Assembly: GCA_964598025.1 (NCBI GenBank)
Contig: CAZRAU010000031.1
Span: forward strand, 1-27,787
Length of the DNA: 27,787 nt
DNA from: JALGWN01 sp964598025
GTDB lineage: Bacteria; Arandabacterota; Arandabacteria; Arandabacterales; Arandabacteraceae
Reading direction: 5' to 3'
The notes beneath the pieces are model-generated. The model was not told the origin of the DNA. It did no database searches and saw nothing but the letters and a program-made list of their open reading frames with translations. Below, piece after piece: positions 15,960 through 22,778 of this stretch. Position numbers and translations under genes: made by a program. How positions within the stretch are numbered: position 1 is the stretch's first letter; every line of letters starts with the position of its first letter.

Positions 15960-17036
15960 GTGTCTCTGGATTTCTTTCTCGACGGGTTGCGCTCACCATG
16001 GGTGGTCGGCCCTCTGGTCTTCATCGCATGGTGTGTCGGGCTAACTATTGTAGTAAGAATAATTTACAGTAGGGTCCGGCGGCTTGCGGATCGCACAACC
16101 ACCGATATCGACGATATCATCCTCAAAGCCCTCCGGGCGCCTCTGGCGGTGGTCATACTGGCGACCGGCGGCCTGATCCTTGGAAAGGTCCTGCCGCTGT
16201 CCGCGGAGTGGGACCGCGGCCTCAGTCTCGCCGTAAAAATCGCCGTCATCCTGGCGGGCGTGCTGTTCTTTGACGCCCTGACCAAGACCCTTCTCTGGCG
16301 CCACGCGAGGAAGGCTGAACATCTGAAGACCTCCGCCGGGATTGTCCAGACCGCGGTGCGAGGAGTCATAGTCCTCATGGCCCTCCTCATCATCCTGGAT
16401 ACCGCCAACGTATCAATAACGCCTCTGCTGGCGTCATTGGGCGTGGCCAGTCTGGCCGTTGCGCTTGCACTCCAGTCACCCCTCACCAACTTCTTCGCAG
16501 GCGTACAGATGCTTGTGGATCGTCCCATCGAAGTGGGGCACCACATCCAGCTGGACTCGGGGGAGGGAGGCTATGTCACCAAGATAGGATGGCGGAGCAC
16601 CACCATACGGGCACTTCCGAACAATCTAATCGTCATTCCGAACTCGAAGTTGATGGATTCCAACATAACCAACCATGACCTGCCGGTCAAGGAGATGTCG
16701 GTCCTGATTGAGGTGGGTGTGCATTACAACAGCGATCTGGAGCATGTGGAGCGTGTGGCGCGCGAGGTAGGGGAGGAGGTACAGAGGGAGGTGGAAGGGG
16801 GGAAAGAGGATTTCACGCCCTTGATTCGGTTCCATACCTTCGGTGATTCAAGCATAGACTTCACGGTGGTACTCAGGGTCGATGAATTCGTTACTCAATA
16901 CCTGCTCAAAAGCGAGTATGTCAAACGACTTCACAAGCGTTTCAAGGAGGAAGGAATAGTAATTCCGTTCCCGATCAGAACCCTCGACATAAAGAAAGAG
17001 GACTTGCTTCTCATGAAGAGGGATGCCCCGTCCTAA
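15960..17036 (+). CDS. MscS-family small-conductance mechanosensitive channel
   Basis: A 358-residue inner-membrane channel that opens under membrane tension to release solutes on osmotic downshock. Five hydrophobic segments are visible: about 15-38, 58-77, 86-108, 125-147 and 154-190. The last holds the pore-lining helix pattern (LLASLGVASLAVALALQSPLTNFFAG), with glycine/alanine packing positions. The beta domain follows (DRPIEVGHHIQL, GWRSTTIRALPNNLIVIPNSKL), a hallmark of MscS, then the alpha/beta C-terminal domain ending in KEEGIVIPFPIRTLDI. The start is GTG at 15960, preceded by AAGGGGGTGA, a near-complete anti-SD match with short spacing. The gene ends 24 bases before the CarD-like gene and is probably co-transcribed with it. 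The TonB operon is divergent. Confidence 0.93.
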   Translation: MSLDFFLDGLRSPWVVGPLVFIAWCVGLTIVVRIIYSRVRRLADRTTTDIDDIILKALRAPLAVVILATGGLILGKVLPLSAEWDRGLSLAVKIAVILAGVLFFDALTKTLLWRHARKAEHLKTSAGIVQTAVRGVIVLMALLIILDTANVSITPLLASLGVASLAVALALQSPLTNFFAGVQMLVDRPIEVGHHIQLDSGEGGYVTKIGWRSTTIRALPNNLIVIPNSKLMDSNITNHDLPVKEMSVLIEVGVHYNSDLEHVERVAREVGEEVQREVEGGKEDFTPLIRFHTFGDSSIDFTVVLRVDEFVTQYLLKSEYVKRLHKRFKEEGIVIPFPIRTLDIKKEDLLLMKRDAPS

Positions 17037-17060
17037 GAAGGCGGGCAAGGAGGTGGTGTG

Positions 17061-17546
17061 ATGGAGTTCAAAGTCGGCCAGGACATCGTCTATCCGAAGT
17101 ATGGCTTGGGTAAGATAATCGAGATCAAAGCAAAGAAGCTCCCGAGAGGCAGGGTCATGGGAGTACGCATAAGGTTTCCCGCAATGCATATGACCGTATG
17201 GGTGCCGGAGGAGCGGCTCAAGAAGACCAAGGTGAGGAAGCCCATTTCGAAGTACATGGCAAGAAAAGTCTACGCTACCCTAAAAGGCAGGGCGCGATTC
17301 AAGACCGGCATGAAGGCCAAAGAGCGCGCCCAGTATTACAAGGACAAGGTGCTCTCGGGGGATCCCATCGATTTGGCCGAGACCGTGCGCGACCTCTTCC
17401 GGCTTTCCACAAAGAAGTCACTGAATGTCCGAGAGACCGAGATCGCCAATACCGCTTTCAGGACACTGTCCCGAGAGCTTGCATTGGCCTCGGGAAAGAC
17501 CATCGATCAGACAAAGGAGGAGCTCGAACACGTCCTCTATCGGTAG
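17061..17546 (+). CDS. CarD/CdnL-family RNA polymerase-binding transcription regulator
   Basis: A 161-residue cytosolic protein. The N-terminal about 60 residues match the CarD/CdnL/TRCF RNA-polymerase-interacting domain: F-KVGQDIVYPKYGLGKI-EI followed by a beta-rich VRIRF-x-x-M-x-x-WVPEERL. The remaining about 100 residues are helical and basic, as in the DNA-contacting C-terminal part. CarD proteins contact the RNA polymerase beta subunit and stabilise open promoter complexes at housekeeping promoters, often rRNA. The ATG at 17061 is preferred over the adjacent GTG at 17058 because AGGAGG (17048-17053) is seven bases before it. It follows the MscS-like gene by 24 bases. The coupling of channel and global regulator may be only organisational. 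Confidence 0.85.
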   Translation: MEFKVGQDIVYPKYGLGKIIEIKAKKLPRGRVMGVRIRFPAMHMTVWVPEERLKKTKVRKPISKYMARKVYATLKGRARFKTGMKAKERAQYYKDKVLSGDPIDLAETVRDLFRLSTKKSLNVRETEIANTAFRTLSRELALASGKTIDQTKEELEHVLYR

Positions 17547-17551
17547 AGAGA

Positions 17552-17610
17552 GGGGTCGGATCTTGAGGATTGAATCTACGGGATGAATTCGATTCTCAAG
17601 ACCCGACCCC
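17552..17610. repeat. REPIN-like imperfect palindrome between convergent genes
   Basis: The arms 17552-17570 (GGGGTCGGATCTTGAGGAT) and 17592-17610 (ATTCTCAAGACCCGACCCC) pair over 19 bases, with one mismatch and one wobble around a 21-base centre. It lies between the CarD-like and GyrI-like genes. No T-run follows on either strand. The GGGGTCGG...CAAGACCCGACCCC pattern recalls REP sequences mobilised by RAYT transposases. Confidence 0.6.
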
Positions 17611-17615
17611 ATTGT

Positions 17616-18194
17616 CTATTCAGCTATGCCTCCGGGTATCTTCTTCTCCAGGACGGGGAACTGGATCTCGGTGACCAACCTGTCCTCGGTGACGTTTGCA
17701 GGGTCGCTCCAGTAGATTTCGACCGGAGGGCCGATTATCTGGTACTTGTTGCGGTCGACCCACTGCATGAGCTCCATGTAAGCGGTCCCCACTTCCGCAT
17801 AGGGCCCGATATGATAGGTATAGGCCACGAACATGGGGTCCAAGTACCTGAAACCCATCTCGTCATTCTCGGCGGACCCTATGGGACCCGGGTAGGCCAC
17901 CGGAACACGGACCTCCCAGAGCAGTTCCTCCTCAGGTGTTTGCCCGGGATCGTTGTAATAGGCGACCATAGTTGGTCCGGCCTGGCTGTATCCGCCTTCT
18001 CCTATCGCTTTGGCGATCCTGTTTATCACCTGCGGCACGCCGGTGTAAGGGCCCATGTGTTTCATGGTTGCCATGCTGTGAGGCTCGGTATGCTTAAGAT
18101 ACACCTTGGTGGGCGGGTCCGATTCCTCGGCACGGAGCGGAGTCAAGGCAAAAGCGACAAGCAGACAGAGCAACGCAATCCGACAGATTCTCAT
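17616..18194 (-). CDS. Exported GyrI-like small-molecule-binding domain protein
   Basis: A protein of about 192 residues with a signal peptide (RICRIALLCLLVAFALTPLRA) and two tandem SHS2-type halves of the GyrI-like/AraC effector-binding fold. The first holds KHMGPYTGV and GPTMVAYYNDP; the second holds YHIGPYAEV and GPPVEIYWSDP followed by LVTEIQFPV. The repeated H-x-GPY motif is the family signature. Cytosolic relatives bind drugs or DNA gyrase, or act as effector domains of transcription regulators; export is unusual. The ATG at 18194 lies ten bases behind AGGAGG; a GTG two codons earlier (18200, GTGA overlap with the M16 stop) is the alternative. It is the last gene of the M16 operon, so a chaperone-like or ligand-binding role linked to the protease is possible but not shown. 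Confidence 0.78.
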   Translation of the reverse strand: MRICRIALLCLLVAFALTPLRAEESDPPTKVYLKHTEPHSMATMKHMGPYTGVPQVINRIAKAIGEGGYSQAGPTMVAYYNDPGQTPEEELLWEVRVPVAYPGPIGSAENDEMGFRYLDPMFVAYTYHIGPYAEVGTAYMELMQWVDRNKYQIIGPPVEIYWSDPANVTEDRLVTEIQFPVLEKKIPGGIAE

Positions 18195-18196
18195 TT

Positions 18197-19630
18197 TCAC
18201 TCCACCTCCTTTTCTACCTCTATGATGTTGATCTCCCCGAAATCGCTGAGCGGCCTGTCAAAGAGATCCTTATTGCCCACAACCATGATCACCAAGTCCT
18301 CCGGATACAGGTATTCGGCTCCCACCCGGCCCACGTCCTCCACGGTAGCAGCCTTGTACGACTCGAACTCGCGTTCCAGCGTGTCAAGCGGCAAGCCCAC
18401 TGTGTCGTACCAGGCGAGCCTCCGGACTATCCGGTCGGCGGATTCGTAGTCGAATACCTGACTGTTTATCATGGATTCCTTGGCATCCGCAACCTCTTCT
18501 TCCGAGGGCCCCGCTTCTTTCATCTTCTCGATCTGCTCGATCATAAGACCAAGGGCCCTCATTGCGGCATCGCTCCGCGTCTGGCATGAGGCCGTGAAAA
18601 GGCCGTAGCCCCACGGACTCGCCCCAAACGTCGATCCGGCACTGTATGCCAGGCCCTCATCGGCCCTTACCCGCTGGGTGATCCAGGAAGTGAAAGACCC
18701 GCCTCCCAGGATGTAGTTCATAATCTCAGCGAGCGGGCGGTCCTTATTATGGCTGTTCATCCCAAGGTGCCCGGCCCATATGTATGCCTGGTTGACATCC
18801 TTGTAGATGTAGTTGACCGAGGGTGCGATACGGTACTCCATCTCCGGAAAGACGGGCGTTTCACCGCCCGGTTCCCAGTCTCCAAGGAATCGTTCCAAGA
18901 GATCCACGGCCTCCTTGCCGCTTATGTCTCCGGAGATGCCGATCACGGCATTGTTCGGTCTCACGTACATGCGGTGGAAGGCGATCACGTCCTCCCTCGT
19001 GATGCTCGATACCGAGGCCGCCGTAGGCTCCCAGGCCAACGGGTGGTCTCCGTAGACCACCTTGGCGAACTCCCGGCGCCCGAGTGAGTTGGGATCGTCC
19101 GCCTTTCTTCTTATGGCCTCCACGGTGTTGTTCTTCCGAAGTTCGATCTTGTCGGGTTCGAACGCGGGGTTCAAGATGAGGTCCGCGCAGACCGCAAGCA
19201 CCGTCTCGGTATCCTTAGTCAGGAAATTGGCCCTGATCTGGCCGACCTGGTTGCCGGCATCGCTTTCTATTGAAGCTCCGATGAATTCAAGTGCGTCGTC
19301 CACAACGTCCTTCGGGTACTGAGCGCTCCCCCCGTTACGGATGGCCCAACCCGCTATCTGGTCGAGTCCGACTTTGTCCTCGGAAGGAAAGCCGGTTTTG
19401 TACATGATAATGATGTTGATCAAGGGGACCGTATGGTCCTCCATTAGATAACCGTGCAGTCCGTTCGAGAACTCCAGCGTGTCTATCCCGGGGATTTCGA
19501 ACTCTATCGGCGGAAACTCAAGCTGCCTGGGCAAGTTCGCATGGACCGTATCGACCGGCGAGAGCATCAGGCCCAGACCGATAAACGCCATGGGCAGGAC
19601 TATTCTTTTCATGGAACGCGTCTTCTTCAT
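18197..19630 (-). CDS. M16-family peptidase-like protein, non-catalytic partner subunit
   Basis: A 477-residue periplasmic M16 (pitrilysin/MPP fold) protein with a signal peptide. At the place of the zinc motif HxxEH it reads DQIAG (residues 90-94), so the zinc ligands are missing and it cannot be catalytic. It keeps the substrate-positioning R/Y pair in R-ADEGLA-Y (R322/Y329) that the neighbouring subunit lacks. This is the classic two-subunit M16B arrangement, one chain bearing the metal site and the other the R/Y pair. The ATG at 19630 is six bases behind AGAGGAGG; only 13 bases separate it from the stop of the catalytic gene. The GyrI-like gene follows with overlap. The product is expected to form a heterodimer with the 615-residue protein. 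Confidence 0.9.
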   Translation of the reverse strand: MKKTRSMKRIVLPMAFIGLGLMLSPVDTVHANLPRQLEFPPIEFEIPGIDTLEFSNGLHGYLMEDHTVPLINIIIMYKTGFPSEDKVGLDQIAGWAIRNGGSAQYPKDVVDDALEFIGASIESDAGNQVGQIRANFLTKDTETVLAVCADLILNPAFEPDKIELRKNNTVEAIRRKADDPNSLGRREFAKVVYGDHPLAWEPTAASVSSITREDVIAFHRMYVRPNNAVIGISGDISGKEAVDLLERFLGDWEPGGETPVFPEMEYRIAPSVNYIYKDVNQAYIWAGHLGMNSHNKDRPLAEIMNYILGGGSFTSWITQRVRADEGLAYSAGSTFGASPWGYGLFTASCQTRSDAAMRALGLMIEQIEKMKEAGPSEEEVADAKESMINSQVFDYESADRIVRRLAWYDTVGLPLDTLEREFESYKAATVEDVGRVGAEYLYPEDLVIMVVGNKDLFDRPLSDFGEINIIEVEKEVE

Positions 19631-19643
19631 CTTGAGCCTCCTC

Positions 19644-21491
19644 TCACTCTTGCTCGGATTTCATTCTCTTTAGAAGTTCGCGGGCGTATTCAGTACGCTC
19701 CGCATCGGTCATCGACTGGACCCGGCCGAGGATCTCCTTCTGCTCGTCCTCGGGAAGCGAACGCACCCATTCCATCAGAGTCCTGAAATCCACCTCTTCT
19801 TCTACCGCCTCGCCACCGTCGGCCTTGACCAGGGTAGCGACAGTCCTGTTCCTGGCGACCAGGTATTCGGCGGCGACCCTCGAGACGTCGTCGGCGGCCA
19901 CCTGTTTGACCTTCTCCATGTCTTCCATGAACGCGTGCCAGTCACCGCGGAAGGCTTCACTGGAACCTATGCTGAAGGCGATCCCCAGATTGCTGCCCAG
20001 CATCCGCACAAGGCCGGCATCCAGCATGTTCTTGACTCGCTCGAGCTCCCTCTCTGTGGGCGGCTCACTCCGTATGGCCTCTATCTCGGCGTAGATCGCT
20101 GCCTCCACTTCCTCGGTAGTATGGGGGTATCTTGGTACCGCCTGGATCACCAGGAGGTTGTCCAGACGCTCACCGGGCTCGAAAGTGATCGCCGGCGCTC
20201 GGGATGTGAGTGCCATCTCTTCATATATCTTCTTATAGAATCGCGATGTTCGTCCTTCGCTGAGAACGGAGGCCAGCACGTCGATGGGATAGCTGTCCGG
20301 GTGGGGTTTGGTCGGCACGTGGTACCCGATCATGACCTCGGGATTGGCCGGGAACTCCACCGTCACACGGCGCTCACCTCTCTGCTCGGGCTCACGTGTT
20401 TCTATGGGATCGGGTGGCTCCTGGGCCGGTATGGACCCGAAATACTCCTCGGCCATCTCTTTGACAAGTCCCGGATCGAGGTCCCCCACGAGCATGGCGA
20501 ATGCGTTGTTCGGGGCATAGTAACTCTTCTGGTGCTCCTTGAGCTCGTCTCTGGTGATTGTCTGGATGTCGCTCATCCAGCCGACCACCGGCCTTCTGTA
20601 GGGACTGGCCTGAAAAGCGGCTGCCATCAGCTCGTCATAGAGTACGCTCTCATGGTCGTTCTCATGAAGGCGTCTCTCCTCGGCCACCACGTTACGCTCG
20701 GAGTAAAACTCTCTGAAGATCGGGTCCCTGATGCGGTCGGACTCGAGCATCATCCAGAGCTCCAACCTGTTGGCCGGGACGTAGGCGATATACCCCGTCA
20801 TGTCATTGGAAGTAAAAGCATTGATCATCCTTGCGCCGTTCTGGAGGTAGGCGTCCCAGAGTTCCTCCGAGATTATGAGGCCCTTGTGTTCCACCAAGAC
20901 CTTCTCCATCTCCAGCTCGCTGCGCTTGAGGTCCGCATAGAGTCTCACATAGTCCGTTTCGCCCTCTCGAGCCAGCGTCGGATAGAGATCGGATTCGGGC
21001 GGTAGGCTCTCGGTGGATTCCATGATCTCCGTGAGTACAGAAAGCTCCTTGATCCTGTCGCTTCCGATCTCCGCTTTCCTGTCCTCCGGCAGGGAAGCGA
21101 CGGTTTGTCTGGCGAAATCATCGAATATCTCCAGCCTCCAGGGTCCGATCCGGTGTTTCAGGTCCTGCATCCGGGCGGCTATGCGGTCCTCTTGTTCCAG
21201 GTACTTCCGTTCCGCGGCAAAGTCCTTGGTGCCCACGGTTTTGGTCCCCTTGAACATCATGTGCTCAAGAAGGTGTGATATGCCTGTTATGCCGTCTCGC
21301 TCGTTTATGCTGCCAACCCTGAAGATGATGGCACCGAAGAACACAGGGGCCATGTGCCGCTCGGCCACGATGAATTTCATGCCGTTATCCAATGTGAACT
21401 CCGTGACCCTGTCCTCCAGGGTCTGGGCCGTGGCAATGATGGGTATCAGGCCGAGAACGATAAGGAGAACCGAGATCCGCAGCCTTTCCAT
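19644..21491 (-). CDS. M16-family zinc metallopeptidase, catalytic subunit
   Basis: A 615-residue exported M16 peptidase. The signal peptide (MERLRISVLLIVLGLIPIIATA) precedes the zinc motif H73-LL-E76-H77 in ISHLLEHMMFKGT; the third ligand glutamate is in ERNVVAEERR (about E271/E272). HxxEH and the third ligand are usually about 75 residues apart; here the distance is about 190, because an extra charged, helical stretch (about 93-215) is inserted. The second half lacks the R/Y pair (IYEEMALTSR). This matches a catalytic chain that needs the partner encoded just downstream. The gene has a consensus promoter 42 bases before an excellent AAGGAGG site and the ATG at 21491. It likely degrades peptides in the periplasm. 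Confidence 0.92.
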   Translation of the reverse strand: MERLRISVLLIVLGLIPIIATAQTLEDRVTEFTLDNGMKFIVAERHMAPVFFGAIIFRVGSINERDGITGISHLLEHMMFKGTKTVGTKDFAAERKYLEQEDRIAARMQDLKHRIGPWRLEIFDDFARQTVASLPEDRKAEIGSDRIKELSVLTEIMESTESLPPESDLYPTLAREGETDYVRLYADLKRSELEMEKVLVEHKGLIISEELWDAYLQNGARMINAFTSNDMTGYIAYVPANRLELWMMLESDRIRDPIFREFYSERNVVAEERRLHENDHESVLYDELMAAAFQASPYRRPVVGWMSDIQTITRDELKEHQKSYYAPNNAFAMLVGDLDPGLVKEMAEEYFGSIPAQEPPDPIETREPEQRGERRVTVEFPANPEVMIGYHVPTKPHPDSYPIDVLASVLSEGRTSRFYKKIYEEMALTSRAPAITFEPGERLDNLLVIQAVPRYPHTTEEVEAAIYAEIEAIRSEPPTERELERVKNMLDAGLVRMLGSNLGIAFSIGSSEAFRGDWHAFMEDMEKVKQVAADDVSRVAAEYLVARNRTVATLVKADGGEAVEEEVDFRTLMEWVRSLPEDEQKEILGRVQSMTDAERTEYARELLKRMKSEQE

Positions 21492-21539
21492 GGGTTACCT
21501 CCTTCCGGTTTTCGCAGTCCGTTGTCGAGACTCCAGAGG

Positions 21540-21568
21540 ATTATAGGAGTTGGTCGCCGACTATTCAA
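21540..21568 (-). promoter_or_regulatory. Consensus sigma-70 promoter of the M16 operon
   Basis: On the minus strand, TTGAAT (21563-21568), 17 bases, perfect TATAAT (21540-21545). Transcription would start near 21533, leaving a leader of about 40 bases before the ATG at 21491. Confidence 0.8.
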
Positions 21569-21691
21569 GTCTATCGCGGCGGTTGGCTGCGCTCCGGCCG
21601 CTGTAGCGCCTGGTGGCCGGCTTCTATGCCCTTGGGATCCTGTTCGCCCTGAGGGACTCGGCAGTATCGCGCGTGAATCAACCTCGGGGGC

Positions 21692-21721
21692 TTGAAAGGG
21701 ATGGGGTGGGTGCGCTAAGAT
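21692..21721 (+). promoter_or_regulatory. Candidate sigma-70 promoter of the TGS GTPase gene
   Basis: TTGAAA (21692-21697), an 18-base spacer and TAAGAT (21716-21721). The predicted start near 21728 gives a leader of about 10 bases, starting at the ribosome-binding site. Confidence 0.45.
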
Positions 21722-21738
21722 TGTGGCAGGAGGGAGGC

Positions 21739-22728
21739 ATGCCCGCAAATCTTACGCCCCAGTATTTTGAGGCGGAGCAGAAGTATCGTGAAGCCAAGAC
21801 CCCCAGGGACAAGATCCACGCGCTCAAGGTGATGTACTCCGTAATACCCAAGCACAAGGGCACCGAGAAACTCCAGGCGGACATCAAGCGGAAGATCTCG
21901 AAGCTGAACGAGGAGGCGGAGCAAACCCGGAAGACGGGCAGGCGGCATACCGATTCCGTGAAGAAAGAAGGGGCGGGGCAGGTTGTGCTTCTGGGTCCCC
22001 CGAACTCCGGCAAGAGCAGCATCGTGGCGGCACTCACTCATGCAGAACCTGAGGTCGCCGAATACCCTTTCACGACGCACAAACCGGCACCTGCGATGAT
22101 GCCCTTCAAAGACATCCAGATCCAACTGGTGGACATGCCGCCTATCACGGAGTCATATTACGAAGGTTGGCTGTCCAACATAATAAGGGAGTGCGACCTC
22201 GTACTCCTGGTGGTCGGGCTGGATGAGATCGACCCCGACGGGGCGGCCAAGGCGCTGCTCAAGCATCTCGATGATTCTAGTATCGTCCTTGCCCCGGAAG
22301 CCGACGTCGATGAAGACCGTCTGGATTTCAGAACAGTCCGGAAGAAGACCCGCCTCATAATCAACAAGAAGGAACTGGGTGGGATCAGCATCATGGTGGG
22401 CCTGCTTACGCCCGTGGTGGGGGATATCCCGGTGACCGCGGTCTCTTGCTCAACCGGTGAAGGTCTCGAGGAATTGAGGACGGCGATCTTCGATTGGCTG
22501 TCGCTCGTACGAGTCTATACCAAGATCCCCGGCAAGCCCGCGGACATGTCCAGGCCATATGTGGTGAAGAAGGGGACCACCGTTGTCGAGATAGCGGGTA
22601 CGATTCACAAGGACTTCAAGGAGAACCTCAAGTTCGCACGGGTGTGGGGTCATACCAAGTTTGAGGGCCAACCCGTCGAGAAGCACTACGAGCTTGAGGA
22701 CGGCGACGTCATCGAACTGCACATATGA
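21739..22728 (+). CDS. OBG/DRG-type GTPase with C-terminal TGS domain
   Basis: A 329-residue GTP-binding protein. The ATG at 21739 follows AGGAGG (21728-21733); the ORF extends 42 codons upstream through the promoter and is not used there. The N-terminal about 75 residues are charged and helical (EAEQKYREAKTPRDKIHAL, IPKHKGTEKL), as in DRG/Obg relatives. The G1 loop is GPPNSGKSS (86-94), the switch I region has FTTHKPAP, and G3 reads D132-MPP rather than DxxG. G4 reads NKKE (209-212) rather than NKxD. The TGS domain occupies about 258-329 (KKGTTVVEIAGTIHKDF, ELEDGDVIELHI). Relatives bind ribosomes or tRNA and act in translation control. The two G-motif changes may alter nucleotide choice or hydrolysis rate. 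It is a single gene, convergent with ligA. Confidence 0.9.
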   Translation: MPANLTPQYFEAEQKYREAKTPRDKIHALKVMYSVIPKHKGTEKLQADIKRKISKLNEEAEQTRKTGRRHTDSVKKEGAGQVVLLGPPNSGKSSIVAALTHAEPEVAEYPFTTHKPAPAMMPFKDIQIQLVDMPPITESYYEGWLSNIIRECDLVLLVVGLDEIDPDGAAKALLKHLDDSSIVLAPEADVDEDRLDFRTVRKKTRLIINKKELGGISIMVGLLTPVVGDIPVTAVSCSTGEGLEELRTAIFDWLSLVRVYTKIPGKPADMSRPYVVKKGTTVVEIAGTIHKDFKENLKFARVWGHTKFEGQPVEKHYELEDGDVIELHI

Positions 22729-22778
22729 TGGACGGGCCCAGGCGGTCTTCAGAGGTCCCGACCCGGATGACGGCCGGC

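Noticed and set aside
17552..17610. Ordinary intrinsic terminator for the CarD-like gene
   Set aside because: The stem is strong, but neither side is followed by a T-run, so a REP-like element or factor-assisted 3' structure fits better.
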